Source of the DNA: Cryptomeria japonica
Taxonomy: Eukaryota; Streptophyta; Pinopsida; Cupressales; Cupressaceae
Direction: 5' to 3'
Assembly: GCF_030272615.1 (NCBI RefSeq)
Contig: NC_081405.1
Location: 20,537,047-20,601,046 of the forward strand
Length of the DNA stretch: 64,000 bases
Made by a program: the position numbers and the translations under genes. Under the pieces are notes generated by a model. It was not told where the DNA came from, did not search any database, and saw only the letters and a list, made by a program, of their open reading frames with translations. Shown in pieces: positions 45,201 to 56,800 of this stretch. The number at the start of each line of letters is the position of its first letter. The first letter of the stretch is position 1.

Positions 45201-47538
45201 GAGAACCGACCCAAGACCAGGACCCGGGGGGTCTAGGCAAAGAACTTGGTAACTTAGCTTTGGACCAGTATTGCTTATTTGTTTGTTGATTGCAAAATCT
45301 GTGCACGCCAATTTGGTTTTCAAAAAATCAACCAAGTTTTGGAAATGGTTTGAAAAACTCTTACATTTAAGTGTGGCTAATACATTCTCTCGAGCATGAA
45401 ATCTTTTCATAGTTTTAGATATGATGAGGGCTTGACAGAGATCAATCTTGGTGAGTGCTTTTTGTGCACAACAATTTAAATTTCAAAAAATCAATTAAGA
45501 AGTTATGGGAATGATTGAAGAAACTCATACAGCTTAAGCATGGCTAATAAATTCTCTTGACCATAAAGTCTCTTCAAATTTGAAGATACGATCCATCAGG
45601 ACTTGACAGAGTGATCAATCTTGGGAGTAATTCTTCTGAGAATAACAAAAAAAGTTAGATAGAACACTCGTTATCGTTAATTTGCACAACCAAGCGTTGA
45701 TGTGAATTTTAATTTCCACTTTCTTCATTGATGCCATGAAACATGTGAAAAGTATCAGGATATGCAGGCCTAGCTGCAATCTATTTAACCATGGTTGCTG
45801 AGATGTCTAGATATCTGAAAAAAATTCATTGTGCTTGTTGTGTGGTGATACTTTCTTCCATTTCCTTGTTTTGCAGATGATCAAAATGGAAGTGATAAGA
45901 CTTCGTGTTCTTGTAGCATGGATTGCTCTGCTTCTGCAGTGAGAACTAGAACCATACATGTTAGCTCACTACTATTGGCAGCAAAGAGTCCATTTTTTTA
46001 CAAGGTAAGAAGAACTTGGGCATTCCTTTAATTTGAACATTCTTTCTCCTATGGACCCTTTTTGCTTAGACCTCTATTTATAAACTTTTTTGGCACAAAT
46101 GAAGCTTTTCTCGAATGGTATGCGAGAATCAGAGCAAAGAGATGTTACTATTCATTTACGTTGTACAGGTATTTTTTCTTGATTTGTACTTTTTTTGTCA
46201 CGCTATTTTGTTATTAGCATACGTAAAGTTCCTATGGTTAATTGGAGAAAAAGTGGCATTTTGGAAATACAAAACTTCATTTGATGTTTTCTTCTGATTC
46301 TCAATTTTTAGTATACTATTTTGTTTTGGTAATAAATTGAGTTGTTTTCTATGATTGCAGAAGAAGCGGCATTTATGGATTTATTGAACTTCATTTATTG
46401 TGAAACACTCAAAGCATGCACCAGAACTGCACTGTTGAAAGTCCTAATGGTTGCAGACAAGTTTGAGGTTCTATCTTGTATGCATTTTTGTGCTGATGCT
46501 TTGCAGAGCTTATCAACGCCAGAGTCTGCATTATCAGAAAATGCAAAGGAACTTCTTATAAAGCATCTTGCAAAGAATAAAAAGTAAGGTTTCCAATTTT
46601 ATGGATTTCCTGTACGCCTTTGAGATTTAGATACCACAATGAGATGTTCTGTATCAGATGCTCTAACTCTGATTCTAATCTCATTGGTGGTTCTTACTTT
46701 GTAGTAAACTGATAATTTATGATTTTTCAGGTTTGAAGAAGAGATTATGGATCTACCTTTAGCATCCGTTGAAGATGCATTGTCAAAGGATGAATTGCAA
46801 GTTGGATCGGAAGATGTACTCTATGATATAGTTATAACCTGGGCTAGAAAACATTATCCCAATCATGAAGAGAGGAGAGAAGTCTTGTGCAATAGGCTTA
46901 GCCACTTGATACGCTTTCCACACATGACAAATAGAAAGCTTAGAAAAATACTCTCTCATAGACACAATGATTTCTTAAGTTCGTTAAATCTTGTCTCAGA
47001 GGCACTTCTGTTCAAAACAGAACCAACCCATAAAAGGAGGAATGATGCCCCAGATGGAATTCTTCGTAAGAGGTTTTGTGAAAGGTCTTACACACACAAA
47101 CCTATCAAAGTAGTGGAGTTCGATACACCCCACAGGGAATGTATGGTGTTTTGGGATATCAAGAGAGAGGACTGTTTAACACTCTTTCCTAATAACTGGC
47201 TAACTTCTCAAGCTTTCTATTTAGGAGGTGAACCATTTCGCCTTACTGCTCATTGTGGCGTGGACAATCACACTCATTTTCCTTGTTTTGGGCTGTGGCT
47301 TATGATGGAAAATAAGGATGAGGTAATCCTAGCATTGGAATATGAATTTGCTGCTCGGTCAAAGCCATCAAGTAACTTTTCTGTCAAGCTAAGTGGCATG
47401 CATAGATTTGGTTCTAAGAAGATGATTGGTTCTTCCAATCTATTTGGAATGCCTTGGAAAGTATTTGTATCTAAGAGCAATCCTTATTTCATTAACAATG
47501 TTCTTCATATGCGTTCAGTTCTTACAATGAAGACATAG
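33221..47538 (+). CDS. BTB/POZ-BACK domain protein, POB1/LRB type (CUL3 E3 ligase adaptor), five exons
   Basis: Exons 33221-33407, 45877-46004, 46105-46168, 46361-46583 and 46731-47538; every junction has GT/AG and phases fit, giving 469 residues. Residues about 30-50 (FSFAFDNCYFSDRVLQIEV) match the N-terminal signature of POB1-type proteins. The BTB domain is at about 83-190 (IHVSSLLLAAKSPFFYKLF, SNGMRESEQ, ADKFEVLSCM), BACK at about 200-300 (LPLASVEDALSKDELQVGSE, IRFPHM), and the family-specific C-terminal domain at 310-469 (KVVEFDTPHRECMVF, FHLGGE-like FYLGGEPF, HCFGL-like HFPCFGLWL, NLFGMPW). Members of this family are nuclear/cytoplasmic substrate adaptors for CUL3 ubiquitin ligases, known in Arabidopsis light signalling. 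Compared with POB1 (about 560 residues) the acidic linker before BTB and a stretch in the middle of BTB-BACK are shorter. No stop or frameshift, so probably active. The ATG is the first in frame after a probable UTR acceptor. Confidence 0.88.
34265..34342. repeat. Perfect 39-bp tandem duplication
   Basis: The unit starting 'tcatctttgaccgcaaaaac' at 34265-34303 is repeated exactly at 34304-34342. Units 2 and 3 of the larger array carry only one copy, so this is a recent slippage in unit 1. Confidence 0.9.
34570..34739 (-). mobile_element. tRNA-derived SINE, 170 bp
   Basis: Flanked by tgacatatatgcaacc at 34554-34569 and 34740-34755 (16-bp target duplication). A T run at 34570-34577 is the A tail on the minus strand. 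On that strand, an A-box-like GGCATCAGGTGG opens the element, and a B box GGTTCAACTCC (34675-34685) follows about 55 bases later. The other two array units lack the insertion. Confidence 0.85.
36604..37395 (-). pseudogene. Open frames downstream of the LINE RNase H, unrecognised
   Basis: Two minus frames, 37395-37087 (102 codons) and 36996-36604 (130 codons), lie between the RNase H tail and the A tail. No domain recognised. They recall the unexplained frame after RNase H in the LINE at 10770-12554 in position, not clearly in sequence. Confidence 0.3.
37473..37870 (-). pseudogene. LINE remnant: DUF4283-like domain abutting RNase H C-terminus
   Basis: The first part (37870-37665) shows DUF4283, a domain found at the start of many plant LINE ORF1 proteins, with one TGA near 37804. 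The second part starts in another frame at 37670 and ends at 37473. The junction is within about ten bases of 37668. Between these domains a full LINE would have some 3-4 kb. Confidence 0.7.
37922..38586 (+). repeat. 5' LTR of the copia element
   Basis: TGTTGAAGAT ... GTTTTAACA. Contains three or four 18-21 bp repeats of the type 'ggctgtcggtgaaggtgat' at about 38040-38120. Confidence 0.94.
38587..38603 (+). other. Primer-binding site of the copia element
   Basis: TGGTATTAGAATGGGTC directly follows the LTR; a diverged form of the usual TGGTATCAGAGC complementary to initiator tRNA-Met. Confidence 0.8.
38676..42702 (+). pseudogene. gag-pol: Copia gag-pol polyprotein (gag, protease, integrase, RT, RNase H), multiply broken
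   Basis: gag from ATG 38676 with TAA at 38829 and TAG at 39192; zinc knuckle CFRCDKFGHFARDC near 39381. Protease DTWLIDSGAS near 39550, then a frameshift about 39640. GAG-pre-integrase ELWHKRFGHLN and CKGCALGKSR, another shift near 40080. Integrase core IHSDLCGP and TFIDDFSR, a shift near 40270, then LRSNNGGEY, where the second catalytic Asp is Asn (codon 40345-40347). RT: KTRFVARGFSQKEGIDFEET, MDVKTTFLNG, LYGLKQAP and the catalytic YVDD near 41749; frameshift near 41890. RNase H: RKNTLGCCFSLGSAMISW, STAEAEYVA, RSKHVEIKYHYLGD up to TGA 42702. Once the replication proteins of the element; now inactive. Confidence 0.93.
42716..42861 (+). repeat. Three tandem copies of a ~50-bp phrase downstream of copia pol
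   Basis: 'gagttcttctctgygagagaag' followed by 'ttcgaggtgaaatccctt', three times. Each unit contains an imperfect inverted repeat (gttcttctct / agagaagttc) able to form a short hairpin. Confidence 0.8.
43078..43086 (+). other. Polypurine tract of the copia element
   Basis: AAGAGGGAG directly before the TG of the 3' LTR. Confidence 0.8.
43087..43751 (+). repeat. 3' LTR of the copia element
   Basis: TGTTGAAGAT ... GTTTTAACA followed by the ACATC duplication; same length as the 5' LTR. Confidence 0.94.
44549..45257. mobile_element. Non-autonomous hAT-like DNA transposon, 709 bp
   Basis: Flanked by CTTTGGAC at 44541-44548 and 45258-45265: an 8-bp target duplication with T at position 2 and A at position 7, the hAT preference. 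Terminal inverted repeats CTAAGTTGCC / CTAAGTTACC, then looser similarity. Both ends are GC-richer than the core and carry 'gggttcggg' / 'gggtttggg' subterminal phrases. No transposase frame. Lies in intron 1 of the BTB gene. Confidence 0.85.
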
Positions 47539-50500
47539 CAGAAAATGTGTATCAGAATGATGAATGTTCTTAACTGTGGATGGTTCAATCTTCCTAATTT
47601 ACTCCCTCGGGTGAAATACTGTGGTTGGATTGGGATCTGAAGGTCCGATCCACTATGGTTAATTTGTAAATATTTGGTGATTATAATCATTCACATACTT
47701 GCAATTTTGTCACTCGAAGGGCTTTGGATATGAGGCCTAATTATCCATTTTTTAATATGTAAATATTCACTGTATATCATTATCTGCAGAAACGTAGCTT
47801 TCTCACGTCGAAACTGTAAATCTATATTATAAATGACTATAGATCATTTATTACAAGCAAAAGGTGATGGCTATTCACAAAATGTAGCTTTTTTTGTCGG
47901 TGCACTTACTGGAATGTCATAAATTTCATCCAAACCTTTGATTTCTTTCCCATTTCCATGACGTGGTTAAACTACAAATAAACAAATGCATCATTGTCAA
48001 ATGAAAAAGGCGCAGATTTTGTTTAAAATGGGAAGACATTTTTCAATGCAAGGTAAGAAGTTTAGCACAAGGAAAGACCATATGATTATAAATTTGTATT
48101 TCTGAAGCGCATCAGAAAACTGATATATAGCATCTGCACGACCATACTGTGAACATAAAGTTCACAGAATAAGAGCAGACAGGAAGTCTAAATGTAATAC
48201 TGTTGTGGTCATTGACTCATCTTTTCTCACTTTCATAATAAGGAATTTGATTCCTTCAATCAAATTCAGATTCAAGGCTTCTTTCATTTTATTACATATG
48301 GTGAAATTTAAGAAAGCCTAACCTGCACATGAAATCAATGCAACTACCGCTGTACAACCAGTATTATCCTCGGTTACCAGAAATGTGATGACAAGGCTTT
48401 GTTTTGGGTTTTGATGAGCGAAACACTGTTTCTAATCACTCCATTTTGTACCGTTGCAGAGAATCTATTTTTTCGGTGAAAATTAAAATAGCATAATTTT
48501 TTAATTTTAATTAATAAATAAGATCAATGGTACATTCTTGATATTGGATAGACAATTCGTTTGACATCCGATTTCATTCAATCTACAGATCCCCGTGGGA
48601 AGGTGATGCAGAGCAGGCCACCAACCTCACATAACAACCTAAATCAGACACCTACAAGGGCACATGTGACTCTTGATAGGAGATCTTTCTCCCAACTCAC
48701 AAATCTTGCTCACTAGGTCTCTTAGACATAGACCGGTTTGGCTCAACTTGGTGTGGACTTCCTAATTGACTCGATACTTCAAGGGCAGACTTGCAAGGCA
48801 TCTCAGGGCACTTGGACAACCATCTTCCATGCATTGATCAGGGTCTCTAACAAGTTTTTAAGATGAGTTGCTTCACAACCAGCCAAATCTCCTAGTAGCC
48901 CTACTCAGAGGATGTTCAAGGCATAACTTCTGGTGCGGACAAGATCAGGACAAAACAAAGGCATTTATGGATACCCATTTGGTTTGTCTACAACATATCC
49001 ACTTGGATCTAGGGGTTGTTTCAGAAAGTAACCCTTTTTTTTATTGGTAATCCGTCAAGTAGGCCTAATTAGGCCACTTTTACAAAGCAAGTGCCAACAA
49101 TTCAATTACCAAACTCCAAAACTCAACTTTAAAGGTTGAGACACATCACATAGGGTCCAAAATTGCAGATTCCAACACTTACTTGCACCACCCAAGTATC
49201 AAACACCAAACCCTCACCTCTACCTATGTTCACTAGGCCTAACACATGGAGATGTTAGCCTAATTTCACCTAAAAAATGCTTCAAAACCCACTTCTTGTG
49301 AAAATTATCCAAAACCCACTTTTAGCACCCCTAGGCCTTCCATTCCACCAAGTTTGGCAATTCATAGAGGTGGAATGGAGGTTTTATTTGCATTTTTCTT
49401 TTCAAACCCTTAGAATTAGGTTTTCTGGATAGTTTAAAAAAAAATGCCTATAAAATGCTTCAACTTTATGGAATTTGATGAGACCAGTGCCAAATGAAAG
49501 GGGACTAAGAGAAATTTCAAATGCATTTGGTCTGAGGGTACAATTCGTTTGTACAAGAAAGTACTAAATGTTGCAACGGGACTGTTACTGGAAAAATTTG
49601 GAAATAGTAGTCATTAAAATGACCATAACTCCCTCAAATCTTAACCAAATTTGATGCCACTAGATGAAAAATAAAGTTAATTCAATACACATTCACATCC
49701 AATAAGTTTCAGAGTACCATTAATCCGTACAGGCACGTAGGAGGCAAAAGAGCAGCAAAAACCAACTCAGATTGCAAGAAATTGATATGCTTTATTGATT
49801 GTTTCTTCTTCAAACTTCATCAAATCCACCAACGGACCCCATGGTTGATGAAACAACGATATTTATTTGTCTTCTCAACCCTCCAACGTCCATGACTGAT
49901 ATTTGAACATTAACTAACCCCAAACTTAACAATTTTGCTTAATACGACAATTCGTAAGAAAGTTGCAATGAAAACTTTTGACAAGACTTGTTAAAGGACC
50001 CTAAAAGGACCTCCTTTACCTATAAACCATTAAAACCAACCTTAAAGAGGTCAAATGGACCTTATTACATGATGAAGAGTTGATAAAAACAATATTGACA
50101 ACTTTTATGCTCATATGACAACTTTTGGCATCAACATGACAATATGCCATTTTTGCATCAACCTACTTCCTAATGCACCAATGTGACTTAGACAACTACC
50201 AAATGGTCCAATGGACCTTATTCCATGCTCACAACATAAAAACCAGCATAGACTTTGAAAATGGTTGCCTCATGCTCCTACACCAGAAGGGTGCTAGTTC
50301 TCTCTAGAAAATGGGGGCAGACTAAAAAAATTTCAATGCCTTGCAAATACAAGTTTAATTATCAAAAAACTCTGCTATTGTTTTTGGAATTTTCCCTTTC
50401 TTCTAGAGGGCTATTATCATAGTTACAAGGAGATGCATCTCTTATTCCTTGAGATGCATCTTGAAGACAAAGATGTGTCTTAGATGCTAGAGACGTCCCC

Positions 50501-51321
50501 CGTAATAACTAGATGCACAGGGCTCTTCTGACCGCCATCTCCAAATTCTCCTGACCAAAAATTGACAAATTCCATCAAAAAACTTAAAGCATAAGGTGGT
50601 ATAAAAAATTCTAATTCTTAAAGCCCATCATCACCCTTGCATAAAAAATTTCAATTCTTAGCGCCTTACAAAATCATTACTACTTATTTGTTAGTAACCA
50701 TAGTCAATATAGTCTTTTGATCAATCTTCTCAATTCCATCTCTAGAAAGACTCATCAATGATGTACAATTATTAACTTTTCTTTTAGTTTCATGATTTTA
50801 CTAATTGTTGTTCTTTTAAAGAAGTCACTTGAATGGTAATAAGAGATCTTTTCATAGTATCAATTCAATTGTTGGAAACAATGGAAACCAATGTATCCTC
50901 AACTTTCTCAAATATCTTATAGGTATGTATCCATGCAAACCTTCTCCATTCTCAGAACAACAATAGAAAATTTCTCATAGCTAGGTATCTCATATCCTTT
51001 GGCATGTGTATCAGCATCAAAGTTCTATATCATGGTATTTTTTTGGAATTTTTTCAATTATATTATAAAAAAATTTGGTGTCTTCCAAGTATGCCACTTC
51101 GTAACTATGATTATAACGAGTTTTCTTTATTTTAGCAATTACCACAATTTTTATTTTTTATTTTTTATTATAAATTATAATTGAAACTAATATATATAAT
51201 TATATTTTATAAATTTTATTTTTTAAACTATTGGGCTAAAGTTGACTGAGATTATTTAAAGAAAGGCTTAAAAATCCTAATATAGCCCTTAGCCCTTTCG
51301 TTATTTTTTGTATTTATGCAA
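47539..51321. other. BTB gene 3' end and intergenic DNA
   Basis: 47539 to about 47900 is probably the 3' UTR and flank. From 48450 to 51300 there is moderately AT-rich DNA with no convincing gene or element edges; it probably holds decayed retrotransposon leader or LTR sequence, but I cannot name it. Confidence 0.4.
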
Positions 51322-51842
<521 letters not shown>

Positions 51843-52678
51843 CCTCTCATTTGAATGTTCATTAAGGATTATCACTTGTCAATTTCTATTAAAAAAATGA
51901 AATATCTTAGTAACATAACTCCTATTTGATGGTGATAAATAGAGACATAAATATAAGACAAAATGAAGACCATGTATTACAAACTATATGAAGATCATTT
52001 TTTCATAATTCTTAATCCTAGTGTTTTAAAAATTACACTTTACACAAGATCTTATAAAAAAATTGTTGTAGTTTGACACTCTTTAAATCATCCTCCCCTA
52101 GATTCATTAAATGATGTGCATAGGTCTTATATAAAATAATACTTTTACCCATCTTTGATGTGGGTTACTAGCTATTCTGCTAGTGTGTTGTAAGTGGCTT
52201 GTTTTGGCCTTTGTTGTCAGAGGCTTTTTATCGACCAATTGTTGTAGCATTTTTGGCTTTGTCTCTGTATAAGGTCAAGACCCTTGTTTTGTTGCTTTTA
52301 ATATAAAAATACATAATACTTTTACAAGGGAAAATTTTAGAAAGAGAAGAATGTATAATATACACAATTGATTTATACATATAATGCCTAAAGATCTTAT
52401 GTTATGCCTATAAAATTTTATATCTAAGATTAGTCACTAAAAGTGTCATTATCATGCACATCCCCTAAAACCAATAATTGATCTCAATGTGGAGGATTTG
52501 GTATTGCACAAATGATTGCTAGGATGCCAATTTAATCCTTTTTTATCATAATATATCTTTCACCAATTAAATGACCAAAACTAGAGAGAATTTTTATGAA
52601 AGGTAACTTTCCCTTAAATGAAGTTCATATGAAATTCAATGTGCTTTATTTTTATAAGTATAAGTCTCCAGTAAGAAC

Positions 52679-53890
52679 TGTTAAGATAACCGGTGAACAA
52701 CTGAAAGGGGGGGGGGGGGGGGGGGGTGGGTGAATCACTTGTTAACAGATTATGAAACTTTAAGCACACAAAACCTTTTACCGGAATGCATTAATCGAAT
52801 ACCAAAATAACAGATATATCAATTAAACACAAGCATAAATCATAAACCAATTACCATGCATCCACAACACATAACACCAAGATTTGTACGTGGAAAAACC
52901 ACGGTGGGAAGCCTACCCACGATTAGATAATACTTCTGCAGTAAGTATGTGATTACAATAAGGGCTTGCACATGCAGGAAGGCCAACAACCTAGAGCACA
53001 TTGCTCATCACAAAGGAGCCTCACTTGCTACAAAAGAAGTCCAGACTACAATCCGGAAATAAGAATGAACTGCAAGAATAACATCTCCTATGCCTGAGTA
53101 CAGTTCCGGTTAAGCTCAATACTGGAGGTGTTAAATCTCTTACACAAACCCAATTCGATCACCTATGATCGACCAAACCTTCTGCATATGATTACAACTT
53201 TATTCGCACACAGATAATCCCATAACTAGAATCCCATGCCATGATCTACAAAGAGATCTTACATGATATTTATACCAACCCGGGACCTAAACAATTAGGT
53301 CAGTCACCTAAAAGATAATACAATAGATATGTTACATAAACCCACAAATCAATGATAAACCAAGTTGGCCCAAGACCGAAACAATATTAACCAAACAATA
53401 ATTCCAACCAGTAACACATCGGGAGCATCCACCAACACGTTACATAAACTGGTCCATAACCTAGTAGAATAACATTAGGTCCGGTGCTAAATGCAACACC
53501 ACCGATCAACTAGAACACAAACATGATAACCATTAGCATCCTGAAAACCTTCTAGAAGCCACACCAACACCACTTATCAAATTCATCAAAAGATCTTCAT
53601 CAAAGCTTTGTCCGTAAAACCCTTACCAGTAACCAAAAGGCTTACTAGAACATATGATAGCTTCCAGATCACCATATCCTGAACCAACTGAGTGTGACAA
53701 GCATTTGAATCACATGAATGACTGAACCAAGCTAATTCCACCAATCCGAATATACCGGAGACAAATCTCCTGATCATCATCAAAGTCCAACCACTCTACT
53801 GGAATCTGGTAGACAACCAAGTAAGCTAGTGTTGACATCAATGACAAAACATCAATGCAACACATAATCAATTCCTCCAAATTGCCAACA
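52679..53890 (-). repeat. Solo LTR (1212 bp) with a G/C homopolymer tract
   Basis: Minus strand opens TGTTGGCAAT at 53890 and closes GGTTATCTTAACA at 52679. Flanks AGAAC (52674-52678) and AGAAA (53891-53895) agree at four of five bases. A run of 20 G lies at 52707-52726. A CTATAAA-type promoter was not seen, but 'GGTATAAATATC' on the minus strand near 53275 would serve. No internal region attached. Confidence 0.75.
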
Positions 53891-54400
53891 AGAAAAAATA
53901 GTTTTTACTATCATATAATAAAGTGATATTTTTACTAGCACCTAGATGAAACTTTTCTACTAGTCTCCTAAGTGACATTGACTCTTTTATAGTCAACCTT
54001 TGATTAAAGAGATATAGAAGGAAGACATTTAAATACACTCCATCTATGTGATAGCCTTGAACCATATTTTGACAACATATCTTTAAAAGACTTTTTTAGT
54101 TCCTTAGATCAAATAGATATAATATTGTATAAAAACTGAGTACACATAATTCACATATATATTAAAGAGTTATAGATGGTGGTCATTCAAGTATATTTTA
54201 TTTATATGATAGTAATAGACTATATTTTAAAGGCATATATAGATGTAGATTTCTCATTAATAGGATCACCAATATAGTTAGTAACACAATAATCAAAATC
54301 AAATTAAATTTTGGTATGAGAATAATAAAGACCATAATTACTTATACTCTTAATAATATCTTAATGCCGTTTTAAATGGTTCATATAAATTTTTACATAG
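53891..54400 (-). pseudogene. Copia RNase H remnant of element F
   Basis: Minus strand: VTNYIGDPINEKSTSIYAFKI resembles the copia YSDADWAGDxDxRKSTSGYxF block; further on SMSLRRLVEKFHLGASKNIT and LLYDSKN resemble the W-RRLL...L...CDN block. Many stops. Confidence 0.6.
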
Positions 54401-54489
54401 ATATAGATGTAAAGCCTATTATATAAGTATTTTAGATATTGTTATCTTTATAGAATTCGTCTATTTTTTTGGACGATTCTAAGGTTTTC

Positions 54490-55376
54490 TATTAGAAATT
54501 AGGATGTTGGGATAGTAATCATTACAAACAAAATATACAATAAATGAAATCAGAGTCATGTTGGTCGTTCGGCGGGTCAGCGCCTCATGTGGATTCGTGA
54601 CATGGCTTTCTCCCGCCTCCCGTGGATCCTTAACTCTGGCCGCACGCCCGTTCACTGACAGTTTGAGCTTTTGGTGTAACGACAACAATGATTCCAACAA
54701 ATGGTATCAGAGCGCCAGGTCATAGGTTTGAATCCTTGGAGTTGCCCCTGAAATCCTTAGTAGTCACTGAGGGGGGGATTGTTGGCCGTTCGGCGGGTCA
54801 GTGCCTCCTGTGGATTCGTGACATGGCTTTCTCCCGTCTCCCGTGGATCCTTAACTCTGGCCACACGCCCGTTCACTGACAATTCGAGCTTTTGGTGTAA
54901 CGACAACAATGATTCCAACAAGTCATACATGCATAAATGTACGCATTACACAAGATATACATTGGGAAAACCCTTTCAGGTAAAAGAACCCCATAAAAGC
55001 ATCATTTTATTAAAACTTACAACATATAGTCTATAACAAAATAGACTTGAACCTAGGGATACTTCTCCAATACTTCCACATGGCCAATAGTACCTCTTGT
55101 GCATAGTGATACAACTCATTATAAATCTCCAAATTCTTCACTCTCTCAAGTAAGAGAGAACCTCCTTAAATATAGGAAGAAGGGTGGCTTCACCAGTAAT
55201 GCCTTTTCAATAACCCTCAATCATAAATAATTAATAATATAATAGTTATTAAATTCTAGTTATTTCAAATGGGATATGCTTAATAAAGCATATGATATAT
55301 AAGGTTTTATAACCTTATATTAGAACAATATATAAATGTTAAAAGGTATTAACCCTAATAACATTATGTTCTAACA
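54490..55376 (-). repeat. 3' LTR of element D, carrying the TRIM
   Basis: Aligns with 58339-58844 once the TRIM and one AGTCA are removed. On the minus strand it is preceded by a purine-rich AACATTAAGGGGAG tract (55377-55390). Confidence 0.78.
54559..54920 (+). mobile_element. Complete TRIM (terminal-repeat retrotransposon in miniature), 362 bp
   Basis: Two 141-bp LTRs (54559-54699 and 54780-54920; TGTTGG ... TTCCAACA), an 80-bp internal part with primer site TGGTATCAGAGC at 54702-54713 and polypurine tract GAGGGGGGGAT at 54769-54779, and AGTCA duplicated at 54554-54558 and 54921-54925. The empty site is preserved in the 5' LTR of the same element D near 58400. LTRs differ at about seven sites. 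No coding capacity. Confidence 0.95.
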
Positions 55377-55739
55377 CTCCCCTTAATGTTAATAGGGGCT
55401 ATCACATGTCAATTTCCATAAAAGAAAAAAATTAACTACCCTGGTATCATAGGCCTTCTTTGACAATGCTAAATAGGGAAACAAATATATGCCAACATGA
55501 AGGTCATGCATTCTAGACTACATGAAAGTCATCTTGTCATAATTTATAATTCCATTGTTTTAAAAATGATGCTATGAGGTCTTATCAAAAATTATATTGG
55601 AGCCATGGTTTCCTCAAATTAGCCTCTTCCCAAGCTCATTAAATAGTGGCCATAGGTCTTATATAATACAATGCTTTTACAAGTGAAAGATTTACAAATA
55701 GAAGAATTTACAATATGCCCATAAGACTTAAAAATGCAC

Positions 55740-56120
55740 AAAGAACTTACTAGTGCCTAAAGGTCTTACAGTATGCTTATTAGGACTTTCCTATTCTAGA
55801 ATTACTTCATTAAAAATGCCCAAAGGACTTACTAATGCCCAAAGGTCTTATGGTTTGCATGTTAGGACTTGCTTATGCCAGAATGACTTACATTTAGGAT
55901 TTGGCCACCAAGTGGTGTCATTGATATGTGCACTCCCTCTTGATGGCATCACCTATGGCCAAGAATTGATCTTAATTTGAAGCATGCAATTCCTAAAGGT
56001 CCTATGTCTATTAGGTCTTAAACATCTAGGATTTAGCCACTAGGTGGTGTCATGTACACTTCTTGTAAATGGCACCACCTTAAATCCAATCACTGCACAT
56101 AGATTTTAATAAGAAATGGC
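55740..56120. repeat. Reiterated phrases in the 3' non-coding part of element D
   Basis: 'aatgcccaaaggtctta', 'tgttaggacttgcttatgcc' and 'aggatttagccactaggtggtgtcat' recur two to four times each. Related phrases occur in element E (62950-63250) on the other strand. Confidence 0.6.
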
Positions 56121-56359
56121 TAAGATTCCAATATATAAGATGCACCCATGATCTTAAATGTGTTTTTATGATGGATCTAAAGAGAACTTTTATAGTGAAA
56201 TACTCTAAAGTGAGGTGCCCATGATCTTCAATGTACTTTTCGCTTTTTAAAATGATATTCTATGGAAGGAGTAAAATATCTTCAATTAAGATGCTACTTT
56301 TACACGTATCCAGTTGAACTCTTCCAAAAATCTTCAAAGCCATATTAATTTTTCAAGAG

Positions 56360-56800
56360 CTACTTTTGTATTTCACCCTTGTGAATCAAAGAAAAAATAG
56401 AAGATAGATTTTTTATTGAAGTATTGCACCATCCATGTAATAGCACTTGCACAATTATTTTGAAGACATGGTCTATGATAGATTTCCTATAATTAGAATC
56501 ACCAACATAATTAGTATCGCGATAATAAAAAATTGATTCATGGTGTAGAAATAAAAAGACTATAATAAAATGTGTATTTTTCATTTCCAAGGAGGATGAA
56601 GTATTCCACATAATGTAGTCACATTGATTAGTATGAATAATTTGTTAGGCTCCATTCCAAAAGAAATAGCTACGATACTAAACATATAGTAATGATTCAT
56701 AAAAAAATCAAGCAACAAGTGAGCTATCATTTCTAGGTTGTTCCCCAGACAGTTTATTAGGGTGATAGCCATCCATTATAAGTAGGTGATTTACACCCAA
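56360..56800 (-). pseudogene. Copia RNase H remnant of element D
   Basis: Minus strand reads YRDTNYVGDSNYRKSIIDHV, a clear match to the copia RNase H block YSDxDWAGDxxxRKSTxGYV. Surrounding frames are broken. Confidence 0.7.

Larger units (their letters stand above)
33408..45876 (+). other. Intron 1 of the BTB gene (12469 bp) with nested insertions
   Basis: Donor AAG/GTATGT, acceptor TTTTGCAG. Contains, in order: unique sequence (33408-33888), three tandem units with a SINE, a LINE, a copia element inside that LINE, the tail of the third unit, a hAT-like element and unique sequence (45266-45876). Confidence 0.85.
51843..54489 (-). mobile_element. Element F internal region (minus-strand copia-like), interrupted by a solo LTR
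   Basis: 51843-52678 resembles the region inside the 3' LTR of D (55377-56200), for example 'atcacttgtcaatttc', 'gaagaccatgtattacaaactatatgaagatcat'. 53891-54400 (minus) holds copia RNase H remains. Element D follows at 54490 and probably inserted here, so F should resume at 58845. Confidence 0.55.

Noticed and set aside
44549-45257. GC-rich ends taken at first as an exon of a host gene
   Set aside because: The 8-bp duplication and inverted ends identify a DNA transposon.
52707-52726. G20 run as a G-quadruplex or telomere-like signal
   Set aside because: A homopolymer within a solo LTR, prone to assembly error; no repeated G-tract pattern.
54702-54731. tRNA gene suggested by TGGTATCAGAGC and a B-box-like phrase
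   Set aside because: The first phrase is the primer-binding site of the TRIM; no cloverleaf can be drawn.
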